Shown: positions 49,129 through 62,800 of the stretch, one piece after another
Layout: the number at the start of each line of letters is the position of its first letter
Position numbering within the stretch: the first letter of the stretch is position 1
Origin: Bisporella sp. PMI_857
Taxonomy: Eukaryota > Ascomycota > Leotiomycetes > Helotiales > Helotiaceae
DNA length: 64,000 bases
Reading direction: 5' to 3'
Assembly (NCBI GenBank): GCA_021307315.1
Contig: JAJSPD010000018.1
Coordinates: 558,001-622,000 of the forward strand
The notes under the pieces: model-generated
What the model was told of the DNA's origin: nothing
Seen by the model: only the letters and a program-made list of their open reading frames with translations
Database searches by the model: none
Made by a program: the position numbers and the translations under genes

Positions 49129-52100
49129 ATGGCCGGCGCAAAGAAGAAAAAGAAGGCGGCTTCCAACCCTGCAAGAGGCTTTGCAACAACATCTGTCGCC
49201 TCAAAACCTAGGGTTGAATCTTTGGAACCCGAGACCACATCCATTCCTGGCAAGCAGACCTTTGACAAAACAGAACCAGAGTCTCTCTGTACTACGACCT
49301 CAAAGACTGCCGGGTTAGCTTCGCCTACGAAAACCTTGACGCCAGAGGAATTCGAAAAGCAGCTCGAGAACTCTGAATTACAAATCCTGGTCGAGAAATA
49401 TGCACAAAAATCAAAAAGAGATGCTGCTCGCCATAAGACTAGATTAGAGACGGATCGTAGAGTTTTGAGAGGTCAGGCTGAGATCTTAAATACAAGAAAA
49501 TGGTTGCCGCCCGAACTTATGGAAGAAATCCTGGATCTGGTGCGCACCGATGGGCGGTTTTCTGGCCAGTCTGTTGATTCTTCTAATGGCTCAAAGCAGT
49601 CTTCTGAAGAGGAACTTACAGTTCGTCTATGGACCTTGCAGCAGTCATTAGTTGGAGCCGGATTCTTAGAAGATAAGGTTCTATTGGCTTTACAGCATGT
49701 TCTTGACATATCAGACAAAATTGGCTCTGGAAATAAGGATGGGGTATGGGGTATGGAGGAAGCTTTAGAATGGCTTGCCCGAGAATGCTCAAGGGATGAG
49801 CTCCCAGATTACGAGAGCTGGCGACGCAAACAGATTCCTCTTTCGAAGTCTCAAGATGGTACGTCAATTTTCCTGTCTACTGTTTCTGTTGCAGCTTATG
49901 GTCCGTGGAGTCCTGTGTGAATCTGATTAGGCTTGATAGAATGGCTCCTCAAGACTAGTAGACTAATATAAATAGCCCCTATTCTAGTTATGTTTGCTTG
50001 GGCCCTGGGTTTTTGTTACAAAAAAAATTGATTATTGTTATTTTTTGCTTTGCATTACTTCCAAAAATGCGTCTTCAAGTCTACACGCAAGGAAGTGTCC
50101 TTAATCCTGAGACTAGAGACGTGGCACTCGAAAAATAGCCCATCGTTTTCAGGTGCCAGTTTGGTAGAATACGACGCTGCTTTTACCACGTGTCAATACA
50201 TTACTCTAAAGTGTCCTTTTATACAGTATGTTTGCTGACGCATTCATGACAGAAACTCCAAATGAAAGCCCACTAGCTTCTGGTATCAGTACACCACGCC
50301 ATGCTGGAAGTAACTTGGAAGGCGGATTGAACATACCAGCAAAAGGTTCTCAATCTGACAGGACTCGGAAGTCTCCGGTAAATATAGAGTCTGTGGAGTA
50401 TGAAAGTGACATTGACCCAGATGACCTTCTCGATGTTTATATAGAGAGCAAAGCGAAGCTATTCAAACTACAGTCATCATCATCCACTAACCAAGGAGGA
50501 TCAATACATCCAAATGGCAAGAGGTCAAACAAGAACGCGAACGCGAACATATTTATTTCTATGTCCGATCCTGTAGCAACGAGGTTACTTCGTAAAATTC
50601 AGAAAATTGAGGGTGACATACTCTTCGACCAGTATATAGCCGACAAGCAGTGGGAGGTTCGCCGAATTCAGCTAGAGAAGGAGAGAGCTGCGGAGGCTAA
50701 GATTCGCATAAATACCGTAGAAACAGCTAGCATCAACTCCCATGGGTCGGAAACTGTTGTCGACTCCGATGATGATGTCAGCCGCGAAGCTGCAAAGATT
50801 AGTGCCGCTCTACTGGATGAAAACGACAGTGGCGACGATGCTACACTTGCTGATCTGTTTGCAAGCTTGCCCGTCAATGAGATAGATCCGGTCACAGGGA
50901 AGACTATTACGGTTATGAATAGCAATGATGGGGCAAAAATTACAATTCGTGATTTCGGTAAATGGACCGGAGTCAATCCTGTGAGAGTGTTGGAAGAGGC
51001 ATGTCGAGCTAGGTTCGTTCCATACAAAGAGGTCTTGTGATTTATTCTAGTTAACGCTATTTCAGGGATTCATCCGTAAGACTAGCCTACACTCTAATAT
51101 CTGACTCCAATTTTTCAAATCGCCATTCGCTGCGAATTACATGGTCAAAAGTACAAGATCCTCTAGCATCTCCTCCGCCGTCGGGCATTCAATATGCGTT
51201 TTCGCCAAAGGTGCAAACGCTCTTTATGATATCAATCTCGACCCCAGATCCTAAGCAGTCCGAGTCGTACATTGCTACGGTTGCTCTATTTCTTATCTTC
51301 GGTTCTTCTTCCAGAGAGGACAAAGTATTCCTACGTTTACCTGCTGTATGGCGTGAACTATGGTCTGAGCTTACTGATTTAAGAAAAGAGAAGTCTGATG
51401 AGGTAGATCGTGAGGCTGTTCGTACATATCGTGACCTAGTTCGGGACAAGAAGAATCAGGAGGAAGAAGATGGCGTCCTAATGCAAGGCGCCTTCCGAAA
51501 CCGTGGCTCTGCTCGAGCTATAGACAACAGTGATGAATCAGGACAAGACAGGTCCGCTCGGCTCGGCCTCTCCACAGAAGCGCTCCAGAAGATCTGGATA
51601 GACAAGTCTAATTCCCCTAGTTATCAACATATGCTTGTAAGCTCATAATGATAAACTCTACCCATTGTACTGATAGCAAGTAGCAATCTCGAAGGGAACT
51701 GCCGATATGGGACTTTAAGGATGAAGTCCTTCATACAATCGACCGCGAGCAGGTCGTGATCATATGTGGAGAAACTGGATGGTGAGGGTATCAACATAAG
51801 CGTTACTTTCAAGATCTAATATAACTACAGCGGTAAAAGCACCCAAGTTCCTTCCTTCATTCTTGAGTACCAGCTTTCCAAAGGGAAACCATGCAAAATT
51901 TATTGTACGGAACCTCGCCGAATATCAGCCATCTCGCTGGCTCGACGTGTGAGTGAAGAGCTCGGGGAGCGCAAAATTGATCTTGGTACTTCGCGCTCTC
52001 TAGTCGGATACGCTATCAGGCTCGAGTCCAATACGTCCAAGGAAACTCGCTTGATCTACGCTACGACCGGTATCGTTATGCGCATGTTGGAAGCATCAAG

Positions 52101-54453
52101 CGACCTCAAAGACATTACGCATATAGTATTAGATGAGGTACACGAGCGTACAATAGACAGCGACTTCTTACTCATTGTGCTTCGCAAACTTATGGTTCGG
52201 AGACCAGACTTGAAGATAGTCCTTATGTCTGCAACAGTTGATGCTGCACGCTTTTCCAGATATCTTGATGGAGCACCAGTTTTGAACGTCCCTGGAAGAA
52301 CTTTTCCAGTGGCAGTCAAATATTTAGAAGATGCTGTGGAACTGACAGGATATGCTGTCTCGGATGATGGACATCAAGAGAAGCTTACTGATCTTGACGA
52401 TGATGTCGATACCCCAGATAGCGAACTCAACAAGTCAATACAGGCGGATCATACTAAGCAGCTTAGGGGATATACCAACAAGACTCGGGCGACAGTTACG
52501 CAGATGGATGAGTATCGGATTGATTTTGATCTCATTACGCAATTAATATCGAAAATCGCTACTGACGATAGCCTCTCTATTTACAGCAAGGCAATCTTGG
52601 TATTTTTGCCTGGAATTGCAGAAATCCGACAACTCAATGACATTCTGTGTGGTCATCCTCAATTCTCATCGAATTGGTATGTGTATCCATTACATTCAAC
52701 GATTGCTAGTGAAGACCAGGAGGCGGCATTTCTGGTGCCGCCTTTGGGCACTAGAAAAATTGTCCTTGCCACCAACATCGCCGAGACTGGGATCACCATT
52801 CCTGATGTCACATGTGTAATAGATACTGGCAAACATAGAGAGATGAGGTAGATTCTTGCATCTGTTAATCTAGACTGAACAAGCTAATCCTTCATAGATT
52901 CGACGAGCGAAGGCAGCTTTCAAGGCTTCTGGAAACATTCATTAGCAAAGCAAATGCCAAGCAGAGACGAGGACGAGCCGGTCGAGTGCAAGAGGGCCTA
53001 TGCTTTCATCTATTCACTAAGTATAGGCATGATGAACTTGTAAGTCGTCGTCCAATAATGCTCATAGTTGACACACTACGATTTCTAGTACATTAACAGC
53101 GCATGTACTAACGTAATACAGATGGCGGATCAGCAAACTCCAGAACTCCTTCGATTGTCGTTGCAAGATCTAGCTATACGTGTCAAAATATGCAAGCTTG
53201 GGGGGATTGAAGAGACCTTAGGACAGGCACTGGACCCACCATCTGCCAAAAATATCCGCCGAGCAATTGATGCACTCATAGATGTCAGAGCTTTGACTGC
53301 TGGTGAGGACTTGACACCTCTGGGAATTCAGCTTGCGAAGCTTCCTCTAGATGTCTTCTTAGGCAAGTTGGTTTTGCTTGGTTGTGTATTCAAGTGCCTT
53401 GATGCTGCGATCACTATCGCTGCCATACTATCTTCAAAATCCCCGTTTTCGGCACCATTTGGAGCTCGAGCTCAAGCAGACACCGTCAGATTAGCATTCA
53501 GCAGAGGTGAGTCGATTTTTGTTCACAAGCTTAGCATCAATGGCTAATCTTAAAGGCGATTCGGATCTCTTGACAGTTTACAATGCCTATTCTGCTTGGC
53601 GACGAGTTTGTGTCACTAGTGGATCGGATTACCAGTTCTGCAGAAAGAATTTCCTCAGTCAGCAAACACTATCCAACATTGAAGACCTTAAGGGCCAGTT
53701 AGTGGTCTGTTTGGTAGACTCTGGATTCCTTCCCTTGACAGATATTGAGCGAACAGCTCTCAACCGGTATGTATTCACACTTTGTGACTTACATCATCCT
53801 TACTATCAACAGAACGCGATTCTCTAGTAGACGTCGGCAATTTTTTGATATTCCCCGGCGAGCAAATGTGAATAGCGATAACGATGTTATTACAAGTTCC
53901 GTAATCTCCTGGAGCTTCTATCCAAAGCTGCTGATTCGAGATGGAAGAGGCTTCCGCAACGTTGCCAACAACCAATCCATTAGTCTACATCCAACTTCAG
54001 TTAACAAGGGCCATCATGAATTGAAGTGGCTGTCTTATTACCATATCATGCAAGCTAAACAGTAAGTGTCTAGCATAGTCTTGCGTTTCATCTCATTGAC
54101 ATATCCCAGATTCTATAATGCACATGAGACGACCGCTGTAGAGGAATTCGCAATTGCGATTCTCTGTGGAGATGTGCGCTGTGACGTAATTGGGCACCTC
54201 GCTTCCTACGCAAGCATCAAATTTAGCTGACCAATCACAGATGTACGCTGGAGTTTTAGTGATTGATGGAAATAAGGCTCGTTTTGCGGTATCGGATTGG
54301 AAGACGATGCTTGCTATCAAAACACTACGTGCTCGACTTAGGGAGATCTTAACACGCTCGTTCAAGAATCCTGGCAAGGCTCTTGCGCCTCAACAGCAGA
54401 AGTGGATGGACCTGTGGCAAAAGATATTCTCTCAGGAGTTTAAGGACAAGTAA
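49129..54453 (+). CDS. DExH-box RNA helicase, DHX29-like
   Basis: Eleven exons: 49129-49858, 50253-51012, 51066-51636, 51684-51781, 51831-52847, 52898-53039, 53122-53506, 53556-53766, 53813-54061, 54110-54185 and 54241-54453. They total 1483 residues, phase kept throughout. The long N-terminus begins with a Lys-rich patch (AKKKKKAA) and includes a region around residue 500 ([20 protein letters not shown]) seen in DHX29/DHX57-type proteins. Helicase motifs: I GETGCGKST (716-724), Ia [19 protein letters not shown] (821-824), [30 protein letters not shown]. The HA2 and OB-fold regions follow ([17 protein letters not shown]-like [10 protein letters not shown]). Mammalian DHX29 helps 43S ribosomes scan structured leaders; fungal relatives are less studied. 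Intron 1 is 394 nt, the longest in the window. Confidence 0.88.
50187..50230 (+). promoter_or_regulatory. Possible internal promoter and alternative start in intron 1 of the DHX29-like gene
   Basis: Inside the 394-nt first intron, an ATG at 50228 opens a frame that runs without a stop through the acceptor into exon 2. CACGTG lies at 50187-50192, 41 bp upstream. A transcript starting here would encode a helicase lacking the first 243 residues but gaining nine. This is an inference from sequence only. Confidence 0.25.
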
Positions 54454-54822
54454 AGAAATGATTAGAAGAGCCTCATGTGGACATATCGTCCATATTTAGG
54501 ACAGTGCAGCAGCGGCCGCATTTTTAGAGGCATGATATGATGCCTTGGTCGAGATTCTGGAGCCTATAAATTAGATGTGGTCACTCAATGAAACACATTG
54601 GTAGCCAGATCTGTCCCATCTGTTGCATAACCAGTCTTTATCCTCGTGGGAAATGACGAATCTTATAGCACGCTTTCTAGACCTCAGATTATTTTGCGAA
54701 ATTTCCTCATTGACCTATTGTGTTTGGAATAAGTGTACCTTTTTTCCTGTAACCGCCCTCCGAGAATTCCATCAAAAAGCCATCCGAGCACAGAATTAAA
54801 GCCCATGTGCCCTGAGACTGGA
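54454..54822. other. Convergent 3' flanks of the helicase and the proline-rich gene
   Basis: 369 bp with no coding signal; both neighbours terminate here. Confidence 0.6.
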
Positions 54823-57207
54823 CTAAATATTCTTCGCAGCGATGACCTTTAGAGTATAATATCTCGCAAACCGATCATGCTCATATCCCAGCAGAACCTT
54901 CAGCACATCCACCACCTTCTGGCCTGGACTGGCCTTGACAGTGATGGTAGTGGATTTGGGGTTAGAGTCCTCCACAATCATCATAGCACGACCTTCGGCT
55001 GCGTTGCTCTTTTGTGCGCGATGAATCTCGGCGCTCAGTCTATCAAGCACCGCTTTACGCCCCTCTGGGTCTTGAAAGGAGAGGGTGCCTGTTTCGCGGC
55101 TGCTAGATGAGGTGGCGACTTTGAGTGGCTTGGGTGGGAGAGTGAGATTGAAGGGTATGGGCGAGTCACCCAGATGTGGCGTACCATTGCGTGATGAACC
55201 AATGTTATGGGTCATCGCTGGTGAAGCAATGGCTTTGCTCTTGTACCTCTGACTTTCTATTGGACTACCTGGCCACAATGATTGAGTTTGTCTGCTTTGT
55301 GAAGGAGAATGATATTTTGGCGTTTGAGGGCGATGCTCAGAATTCATAGGGATGAAGCAGGTTTTGGCAGTCATAAAAGAATTCGGAGAATTAACTATGA
55401 TGTTTCCCTCAAAGCTGTGGCTATTGCTTGGAGAAGCGTTGGCCCTTTCGTTTTTTTCAAGACTTGTGCTCGAAGATACTTGATAAGATGGGACGTAACC
55501 TATACGGCCAGTGTTGAGAGAAGAATGTAATGGCATAGAAGCAGGAAAATTCTTGGAAATTCCAGCATATCTCGTGTTATCTAGATTTGAGGATAAATAG
55601 GGAGGAGGGTTCGGAGGCGGAGGTGGAGGAGAATACTTTGGGGGCGGAGGAACATCCCAGCTCCAAGCACTTCCTGGGGTGGGATAAAAGGCTGCTCGTC
55701 GTTGTCGTGCTTCGACGGCAGCAAACACCTGGCTGGTTGTCTTGTGTTTTGGAGTAGAACTTTGGCCCTTACTTGCTTGATGTTGCTTCTTATTGGTCAC
55801 TTCTGATAGAATATAGCAAGTCAGTCAATGCTGATCAAAAATAGCAATGAGCCAAACTGCTTACGTTTGGCTTCGTTCTGGATTCCAAATTTGGGTGAAG
55901 CCAGATGTCTGCCTATTGGCGTTAAGTCCTTCTCAGGGCTGAGCTCTCCATCTTCACGGTCCTCGAGAGATATAGCAGAATCTTGTCTATACTTCTGGAG
56001 CTTGATCACTTCTGGGACCTTTCCCGTTGGCTTCACATCTACCCTTCCTATTTCACGAGAATTTAAGCTGCCTGAGATTGATGTAGTCCTAGTGGCAAAA
56101 GTCAGTGGATGCATATTTTTACAATAATCGACTTGACTAAGTGAAATTTACTTACTTTATCTTTCTCCCAACATTTATATCGGAGACACTTGTGCCCACT
56201 TCACCAGCATTTTTTCGTAATCTATAATCAGCCAAAGTCATCGTTTTCTTCTTCCTTGGTTGCTCAGGAGAAGTTGGAGAGATGTCCATGCTCGCACTCC
56301 CATCGGAGAGGTCGGCTTCATCATTGAGATAGGAGCGATCGTGCTTAGTATTTAAGAAAGCATCTTGCAAAAAGGGGATGGTCTCACAAATGGAAATCTC
56401 ATCTTCTTGTCCCTCAAATTGGATCTCCTCTGTGGCAGACTGAGCTTTTCCTAAAATCATATGATTGCGTGATATGGTGACATAGTCATTTGGTAGGTTA
56501 GGGAAGCTCGCTACTGATTGAGCATCTGCCACCGAGGTCTCTTTTTGTCCATGATTTCTTGAATGGGACTTCGCTGAGTCAACATTTGTTAATTGAATTT
56601 TCGATGTCTTAAATTCTTTCAAAAGATTGAGGTTTTCATTATTCCGATCGGTATTTAGTATAATGTGATCGTCTGGGGAACCATAGTAATTCACTTGGGG
56701 GTCGGAGGGAACAGCCTTAGAATCGACGTGTGAAGTATCTATTTCTCCTTGAAAGACGGGAGTTAGTCAATTCCTTAAGCTTGTTGAATTATAGGACGTG
56801 ATTTCGCGGATTGACAATAGCATACCTCCTGTAACAATAGAAGCATCTGGCTTAATGTGCTTATGCTGGCTGCCACCCCAGTCAAAATTTTCCAGTTCAG
56901 CCTCGAAGTGAGCGTCAGAGGGAATCGAAGGGAGCAAATCTGGGAACTTATCGTCGAGGTTATCAATTTGCTGTATAATGCAAGGCCAAATTGCTGTATC
57001 GTTGTCACTAGAATTTTCGGGAAAAGAGATGGTAGTATATTCGGTGGTGTTTTGTTTTGCTTTCTTCCTCTGAATCTCCTGAATGTTGTCTTCTACCCAT
57101 ACCTGAAGGTAAGTAGGCAATGTAATGAAATCTCCCCGAGGCATTGTGTCATTCAATATGTGCGCTCTTCGTATAATATTGAGTCGCATCAGACTACGCA
57201 GTGCCAT
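54823..57207 (-). CDS. Proline-rich protein of unknown function
   Basis: Exons 57207-56826, 56747-56156, 56088-55865 and 55802-54823 give 725 residues from the ATG at 57207; the introns are 62-78 nt with standard ends. The N-terminal 130 residues look ordered (MALRSLMRLNIIRRAHI, LPTYLQVWVEDNIQEIQRKK). The middle is disordered and polar, with SPTSPEQPRKKKTMTL. A poly-Pro block follows (PPPPKYSPPPPPPNPPPYL), as bound by SH3, WW or EVH1 domains. The last 80 residues are again ordered: GRKAVLDRLSAEIHRAQKSN, then ASPGQKVVDVLKVLLGYEHD and ARYYTLKVIAA. I recognise no family. The frame stays open upstream of 57207 (RRYPQSLIRDQ) to a possible CTAG acceptor near 57232, so an upstream exon with the true start may exist. 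Confidence 0.65.
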
Positions 57208-59824
57208 TTGGTCTCGAATTAGGCTCTGCGGGTATCTTCTCTAGTAGAGACCTTGGGTGCTTGTTGGGCTTGAGTGGCAGCCGTGTCTGCATACTTTGGT
57301 GGTATTTCAGCCTTGTTGACTTGGGTATTCGGGCCGAAGGACCCTTTGGGTTGCAAATTATGTGAAAAAGTCATAGCCTCACTCTGGATGCTCTCTGGAT
57401 ACTTTTATCTTTGGTCAAATTAGGCTTGATATTGCTATGGAGTGTAAAGAAGAAGTTTTAGCCCGTCGCTTAGTTGGAATCTTAACCAAAGCAAGCATCA
57501 GTATTTATTGTGTCCCAGGCGCTGAGGACTCTTAGCTATATTGCTTCTTTAAGGATGGGGAAACTCCGATGGAAGACTGGCAATTTAATGTACTAGTTAG
57601 GGGAATTGACGCAAATGCAACACTTGTGAACTACAAGAAGAGTCACTATGTCCGACTGGCTAGATTGATCTCACCCAAGCGTGTCCTGCCACACTATTTT
57701 GGTCAATGGCGACATACATAGTCCTGTCAAATAAATCAGCTAGCCCAAGCCGTTGTGACTGTTGAATAGCGTATACATTATTCATGTGCAAGATACAAGT
57801 AATTTAACATTTTATTGTTCTCGATTTTGTCACAAATATAACCCCCAAGCGTTTCTCTTCGACGCTAGATGGGCTTATCCTTCGACATGAATTGCACGAT
57901 GTTTTACACAAGAATTTTTCTTACAATTAGCTATATTTCGCCTATGTTTACGTCATTATATATTTAAATTCATGACACGGAAGGGATATCGTTGTGGAAA
58001 GCGGCTGCTTATCTACTGAAGACTCAGCGTTCTTGTTGGTGAGCTTAAACTTAGTCACATTGTCAGCCATGTTGATATTGCAATAAGAATGCACCCTCCG
58101 CCATGCAGAGCTTTTTAAACAGTTATAGTAGGTTATTGCCCTTGTATGTAAAAATAGATTTGATCTATTGCCACGAGCGAATGCTCCCATTCGCATTTGT
58201 TTCCCTCAATGTCAGCCCCTGAATCGAATAAACTGGAAGCGAGCCTTGGCATTTCAAGGCTTAGTGCCCTGACCTTACCTTCAGCTGTTCCTTTTCATAG
58301 ATATCATAAACCCCACAGAAATAAACAGGCAGAATACAGATCTAACTAGTTCAGAGAAGAGGAATAATAAGGGTAGCATTACTTTACTCTACAGTATAAT
58401 AGGAAGAATATTCGCATGTTCAGAGACAACTGGGACAAGCAGAGAACGTCTTCATTTGCTTTCTGAGACAAAGCTAGAAGTTGAGCTAGGCAAAGATGAC
58501 TTCCTTGGTGTAACAAGGGAGCTCACAACCTACTCTATCAAAGCAACACTCAACGTATTGTCGTCCCGGGTTGGCCTGGTTGTCCGTAGAAAGTATAGTT
58601 TGAGTATTGAATGTTCCGTGCGACCGTACATGATTTTGAACAATGAGATCTTGCCTGCAAAAATATTTACCCCACAGTCGTTTAGAAGAAATATCTACAG
58701 GTCTTGGACATGTTTAAGTCATTCAGTCGAGCCTGGCTGAAAACTAACTTGAGGGCCACAAGCTATGTCCTGGCCCAAAACAAATGGAATTGCTAAGTTG
58801 ACCACTAACATTTGCCGGAGCACTAACCAGTTTACGATCAATATCACTAAAGAGGGTTCAGCGATGGAATAAGGGGGGAAGTGAGCCTTCTCCCGTTCAA
58901 AGATGCAAGGGTGGCGGCAGAGAACCTCTTGTAGAATCAATGACCTGGTGAGTAAACACCTAGATCATCCACTTCTACTACAAAGCTAGATCAATAATAG
59001 CGCCAAACCCTATTATCTGCTCAACTACCTTACTATAGCAAAGGTTGTTAGCAACTACTTGAACGCTTAAGTCTCTGTGGGAATCGACAATAGATAAGAT
59101 AGATTATCGACAGAATTGCTAGAGGACTCCCCAGAAGGAGAAAGAAAGATGAGACGACAATGACATAGCTAACTGTCGCTCAGTTCGGCGTACTAAGTTT
59201 TGTAAAGACGGCCAGAAGTGGTCACCAGTGTACATTTGTAGCTTGGCAGGTAGCCTTAATTGCTGGTTCGGATATGTTTAACCCTTCAAGTAAATCTCTT
59301 TAATTTTAGAACCAAGTTAGTTCTATAACCAAAGCTGCACACAAATTTGAACAGTGAATGCATTGGTTATCCCAACCAACAACTAGGTTCATAATAACCA
59401 CTGAAAAACAACCCAAAATTTCTTGATTTAACAGACGATTCGCGATAAGCTCACCCTGGTTCTTGTATTTTGCTCTATCCTCTTTCTGAGCTTAGGTCTA
59501 GATACCAATTTCTCAGCATTTATCGTCTGCCTTCAAGAAAATATAAAACCCCCCTCTCTTCTTGTTGGAAAATTTTAAAATTAAGTCTAGCTTTTTGACC
59601 TCTTGTCCCAATATTAAGTATGGGATTCTTTAGCAACAAATTTATCACGTGACTGATAGGAAGAACAGCCTAAACCGTAAAAAACCACAGCCTCTCCCGC
59701 TCGGTCGCAATCTCTCAAGAAGGCTGTCGATTTCTGATAACTGACGCTTCGACGGCTACCACAACCCTCAATCTACCAGACTAAGCGCCGGTGAAAGAGC
59801 TGTCACTCTCTCAAAGCGACAGCG
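57208..59824. other. 2.6-kb divergent intergenic region upstream of the FHL1-like gene
   Basis: Must hold the promoters of the proline-rich gene (left) and the FHL1-like gene (right). A 51-codon frame from an ATG at 57374 (MTFSHNLQPKGSFGPNTQ) ends just before 57207 and may be part of the proline-rich gene's first exon or a uORF. The rest is AT-rich without recognisable genes. A CACGTG site lies at 59646-59651. Confidence 0.5.
59646..59651. promoter_or_regulatory. CACGTG site upstream of the FHL1-like gene
   Basis: CACGTG in the context TATCACGTGACTG, 174 bp before the start codon. Its left flank and core match the site upstream of RPL19 (ATCACGTGA). Binding is inferred. Confidence 0.35.
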
Positions 59825-62800
59825 ATGACCTCACCACACGTAGCGTCAGATGAAGTGTTGTCCACTGCCGCGGACGCTTTGCCTGACCACGATAGCACTT
59901 CTTCGATCCACCTCACCGCTGCAGCCGCAGATGCTTCATTACAAGCTGATCCAGAGCAAGAGAAGATTCCACCCTCTCCAGGCACTATTGGAAGCCCAAA
60001 TCATGCAACTTCCGCAGGTGGCGATTCAAATACCGGGTTTACTGGGAAGGATGAAGACGTCAAAGTGGAACGAGAAGAAGGATATATACGTGCAGAAGAA
60101 GGGATGGGCGGGGATCGAGAAGACGCCGCGATTGCAACTATGCCGCAAACTTCAGAACAGATAAGAAGTCCACCGAATCAGCTTATGGCTAAGCCCATGA
60201 CTGAACCAAGTCGGATCATGGATCTAGCAGCGACCTATGCACAACCCTTAGGGACTTATGATGGATTGGCCACAAGCAGTTTACAGTACTCTGGGGTTTC
60301 TCAAGAAGCTTTGCTGGCTCTTCAAGGAATGCCTAGTTTAGATAATTCGTATCTATATGAGCATCCTACTCTCGAGGCAGCGGCTCAAGTTGATCCTGTT
60401 ATGCAAAATCACCGTGTGGTAAGTAGCTTCAGTGTCTCTATCCGACTGCATGTCATCTCCGATGTCAAGTGGCAGTATAACCTCTTGCATATGGTGTAAT
60501 TATTGACTGAGGCGTTGAATAGTCGGCCTATGCCAAGCTGGTGTTTGAAGACAGCGAGTTTTATATGACTACCTATTCGATCGTTATAGGACGTGATCAG
60601 CGCATGATGAAGGCGACGAAACGACAGGAACAAGAAAGCCTTCTTTTAAAAGACGATCGACAGGAAAACGCCAAACCACATACCCCCTTGCGCACGAATC
60701 AAGGACGTAAATATGTCAAATCAATTGTCAGCGAGACAGGCGGCATCTTGAGGGACGATGATTCAAGTGAGGAGGAAAGAATTAAAAAACGCAAGTTGAA
60801 GAAGGCGAGCAAAAAGTCTAAATCTACAGGCTCATCTTCCCAGCATGTATCAAGACGAAACTCTTTGGCTCGACCCGATGACCTACCTATGTATCAACAA
60901 GAATCTCAAGCAAACGCCTTAGTAGCAGCAGCAGCACTGGTTGACCCGGCAACTCTTCGCCCTTCTCCTCACGAGTGTCCTCATGTCCCTATCCATCCGC
61001 CAAATGCTTCAAGTGCTGATTACAAGAGTATTTCTCGTGACCATGTGACGATAAGGTTCAACCAAAGAAAACATCTCTTTGAAGCGGAAGTCCTAGGTCG
61101 CAACGGAGCATTCATCGATGAGCAATTTCATTTACCTTCTGACGTTGTAGAACTCAAGAGTGGTAGTACTTTACAGATTGGCAAAGTGTTCATGCAATTC
61201 GTCTTGCCTGATGTAGCTCTTGGCGAAACGGGTGCCGATGTACAGCTGGAATACGAGGATAGTGCAATTACTGATAGATACTCCGAAGGTGGGAAAGAGA
61301 TGAGCTTCGACTTCGAGGACGCGCCTCGTGGTGCACCTTTAGACTCAAGCGATGATGGTTCGAATGCTGGTGAAATTTTAGAGGATGGGGAGGAGGATGA
61401 AGATGAAGATGTCGACGACGGGATCGAGGAATACGAAGAGGATATCAGACCTTCTGTAGAAAGAGGCGACGAAGCTCCTCAGGACAGTGATCAATCGGCC
61501 AATGCAGCAATCAGCCGGAATGGGAATAAGAATGGAAATATTGAAGAGCAGAATATCGACCCTACTCTCAAAGTTGAGAAGAGACGCGGGCCTGGCCGCC
61601 CACCGAAGAACGGAGTCATGTCCAAGCGAGAGCAGTTATTGGTCAAGAAGCAGGCTTTGGAACAAGGAAAACCAAAGAAGACATTGCCACCTGCGTCTGG
61701 AGATCCTGCCATTGTTGCTAAAAAGAAAGTCGGTCGGCCAAGAATACATCCAAGGCCAGAGTCACCTGAAGTACCTAGAGAGAAACGGAAGTACACGAAG
61801 AGGAAGCCAAAGGAGCCCAAGGATCCGAACATCAAAGGTGAAGGCTCTAATGATGACAAGCCAGCAAAACCAAAGAAGGAGAAAAAGCCGAAGCCCGAAC
61901 GATCACCAACTCCTACATTCAACGAGGCTGACCTTACACCAGAGCAACTCGCCAAACCATCAGCTAATTATGTGACCCTGATTTATGATGCACTTACTGA
62001 GTCGAAAGCCGGACAAATGTCTCTTCCGCAACTCTATAGGGCTATCCAACGCAAATACCCCTATTTTGTTCTGAAAACATCTACCTCAGGATGGCAAAGT
62101 AGTGTACGTCACAACTTGTCTCAGCACGCTGCTTTCCAGAAAACGGAGAGAGATGGTAAGGGCTGGATGTGGGCGATCGTTCCGGGAACTTCGATCGAAA
62201 AAGAAAAAAAAAGAAGAACCACTCCGCCTGCGCAGAATTATCCTGGGTCTCATCAACCAATCTACCAAGCTGGCCAACCTCACAATGGTTATCAATATCC
62301 CCCGAATATGATGCCAAGCTACCCATATGCGACTCCTCAAATGCCAATGCATGGCTACCAAGGACCGTATCTTCCCCAGCAACTGAATGGACATCAGTAT
62401 CCTATCCCTGCTCCTATGACTGGTCAGCCACATGCTCCTGCAAATATACCTCCAGCTATGTTTGCCCCGCCGCCAGGCATAACACAAACTGCTAGTTCAT
62501 ACAGCTCACCATATGCACCAAAGCCACCGGCTTCCACACCACCACAAAACAGTCCTCCCGCTTCGCAGCCTCCCCTACTACAAAACCAACAATCTCCGAT
62601 CTCGCAACCCACGATGGCACAACCTACGGTCTCACAAGCTACGAATGCACAGTCACAGGTTGGGCCCGAGTCGCAAGTTGCATCTCAATTACGAGTTGGA
62701 AGCCAGTCGCAGAATGGGCTTCAGTCCCAACCTGGATCTCAACTGCAAGATGATTCCCAATCACAACCTGCGCCTCAATCACAGCCTGTACATCAGCCAC

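Noticed and set aside
50228..51040. Open frame taken as a separate gene beside the helicase
   Set aside because: Splicing to exon 1 and exon 3 preserves phase and yields a standard DHX29-like protein; kept only as a possible alternative start.
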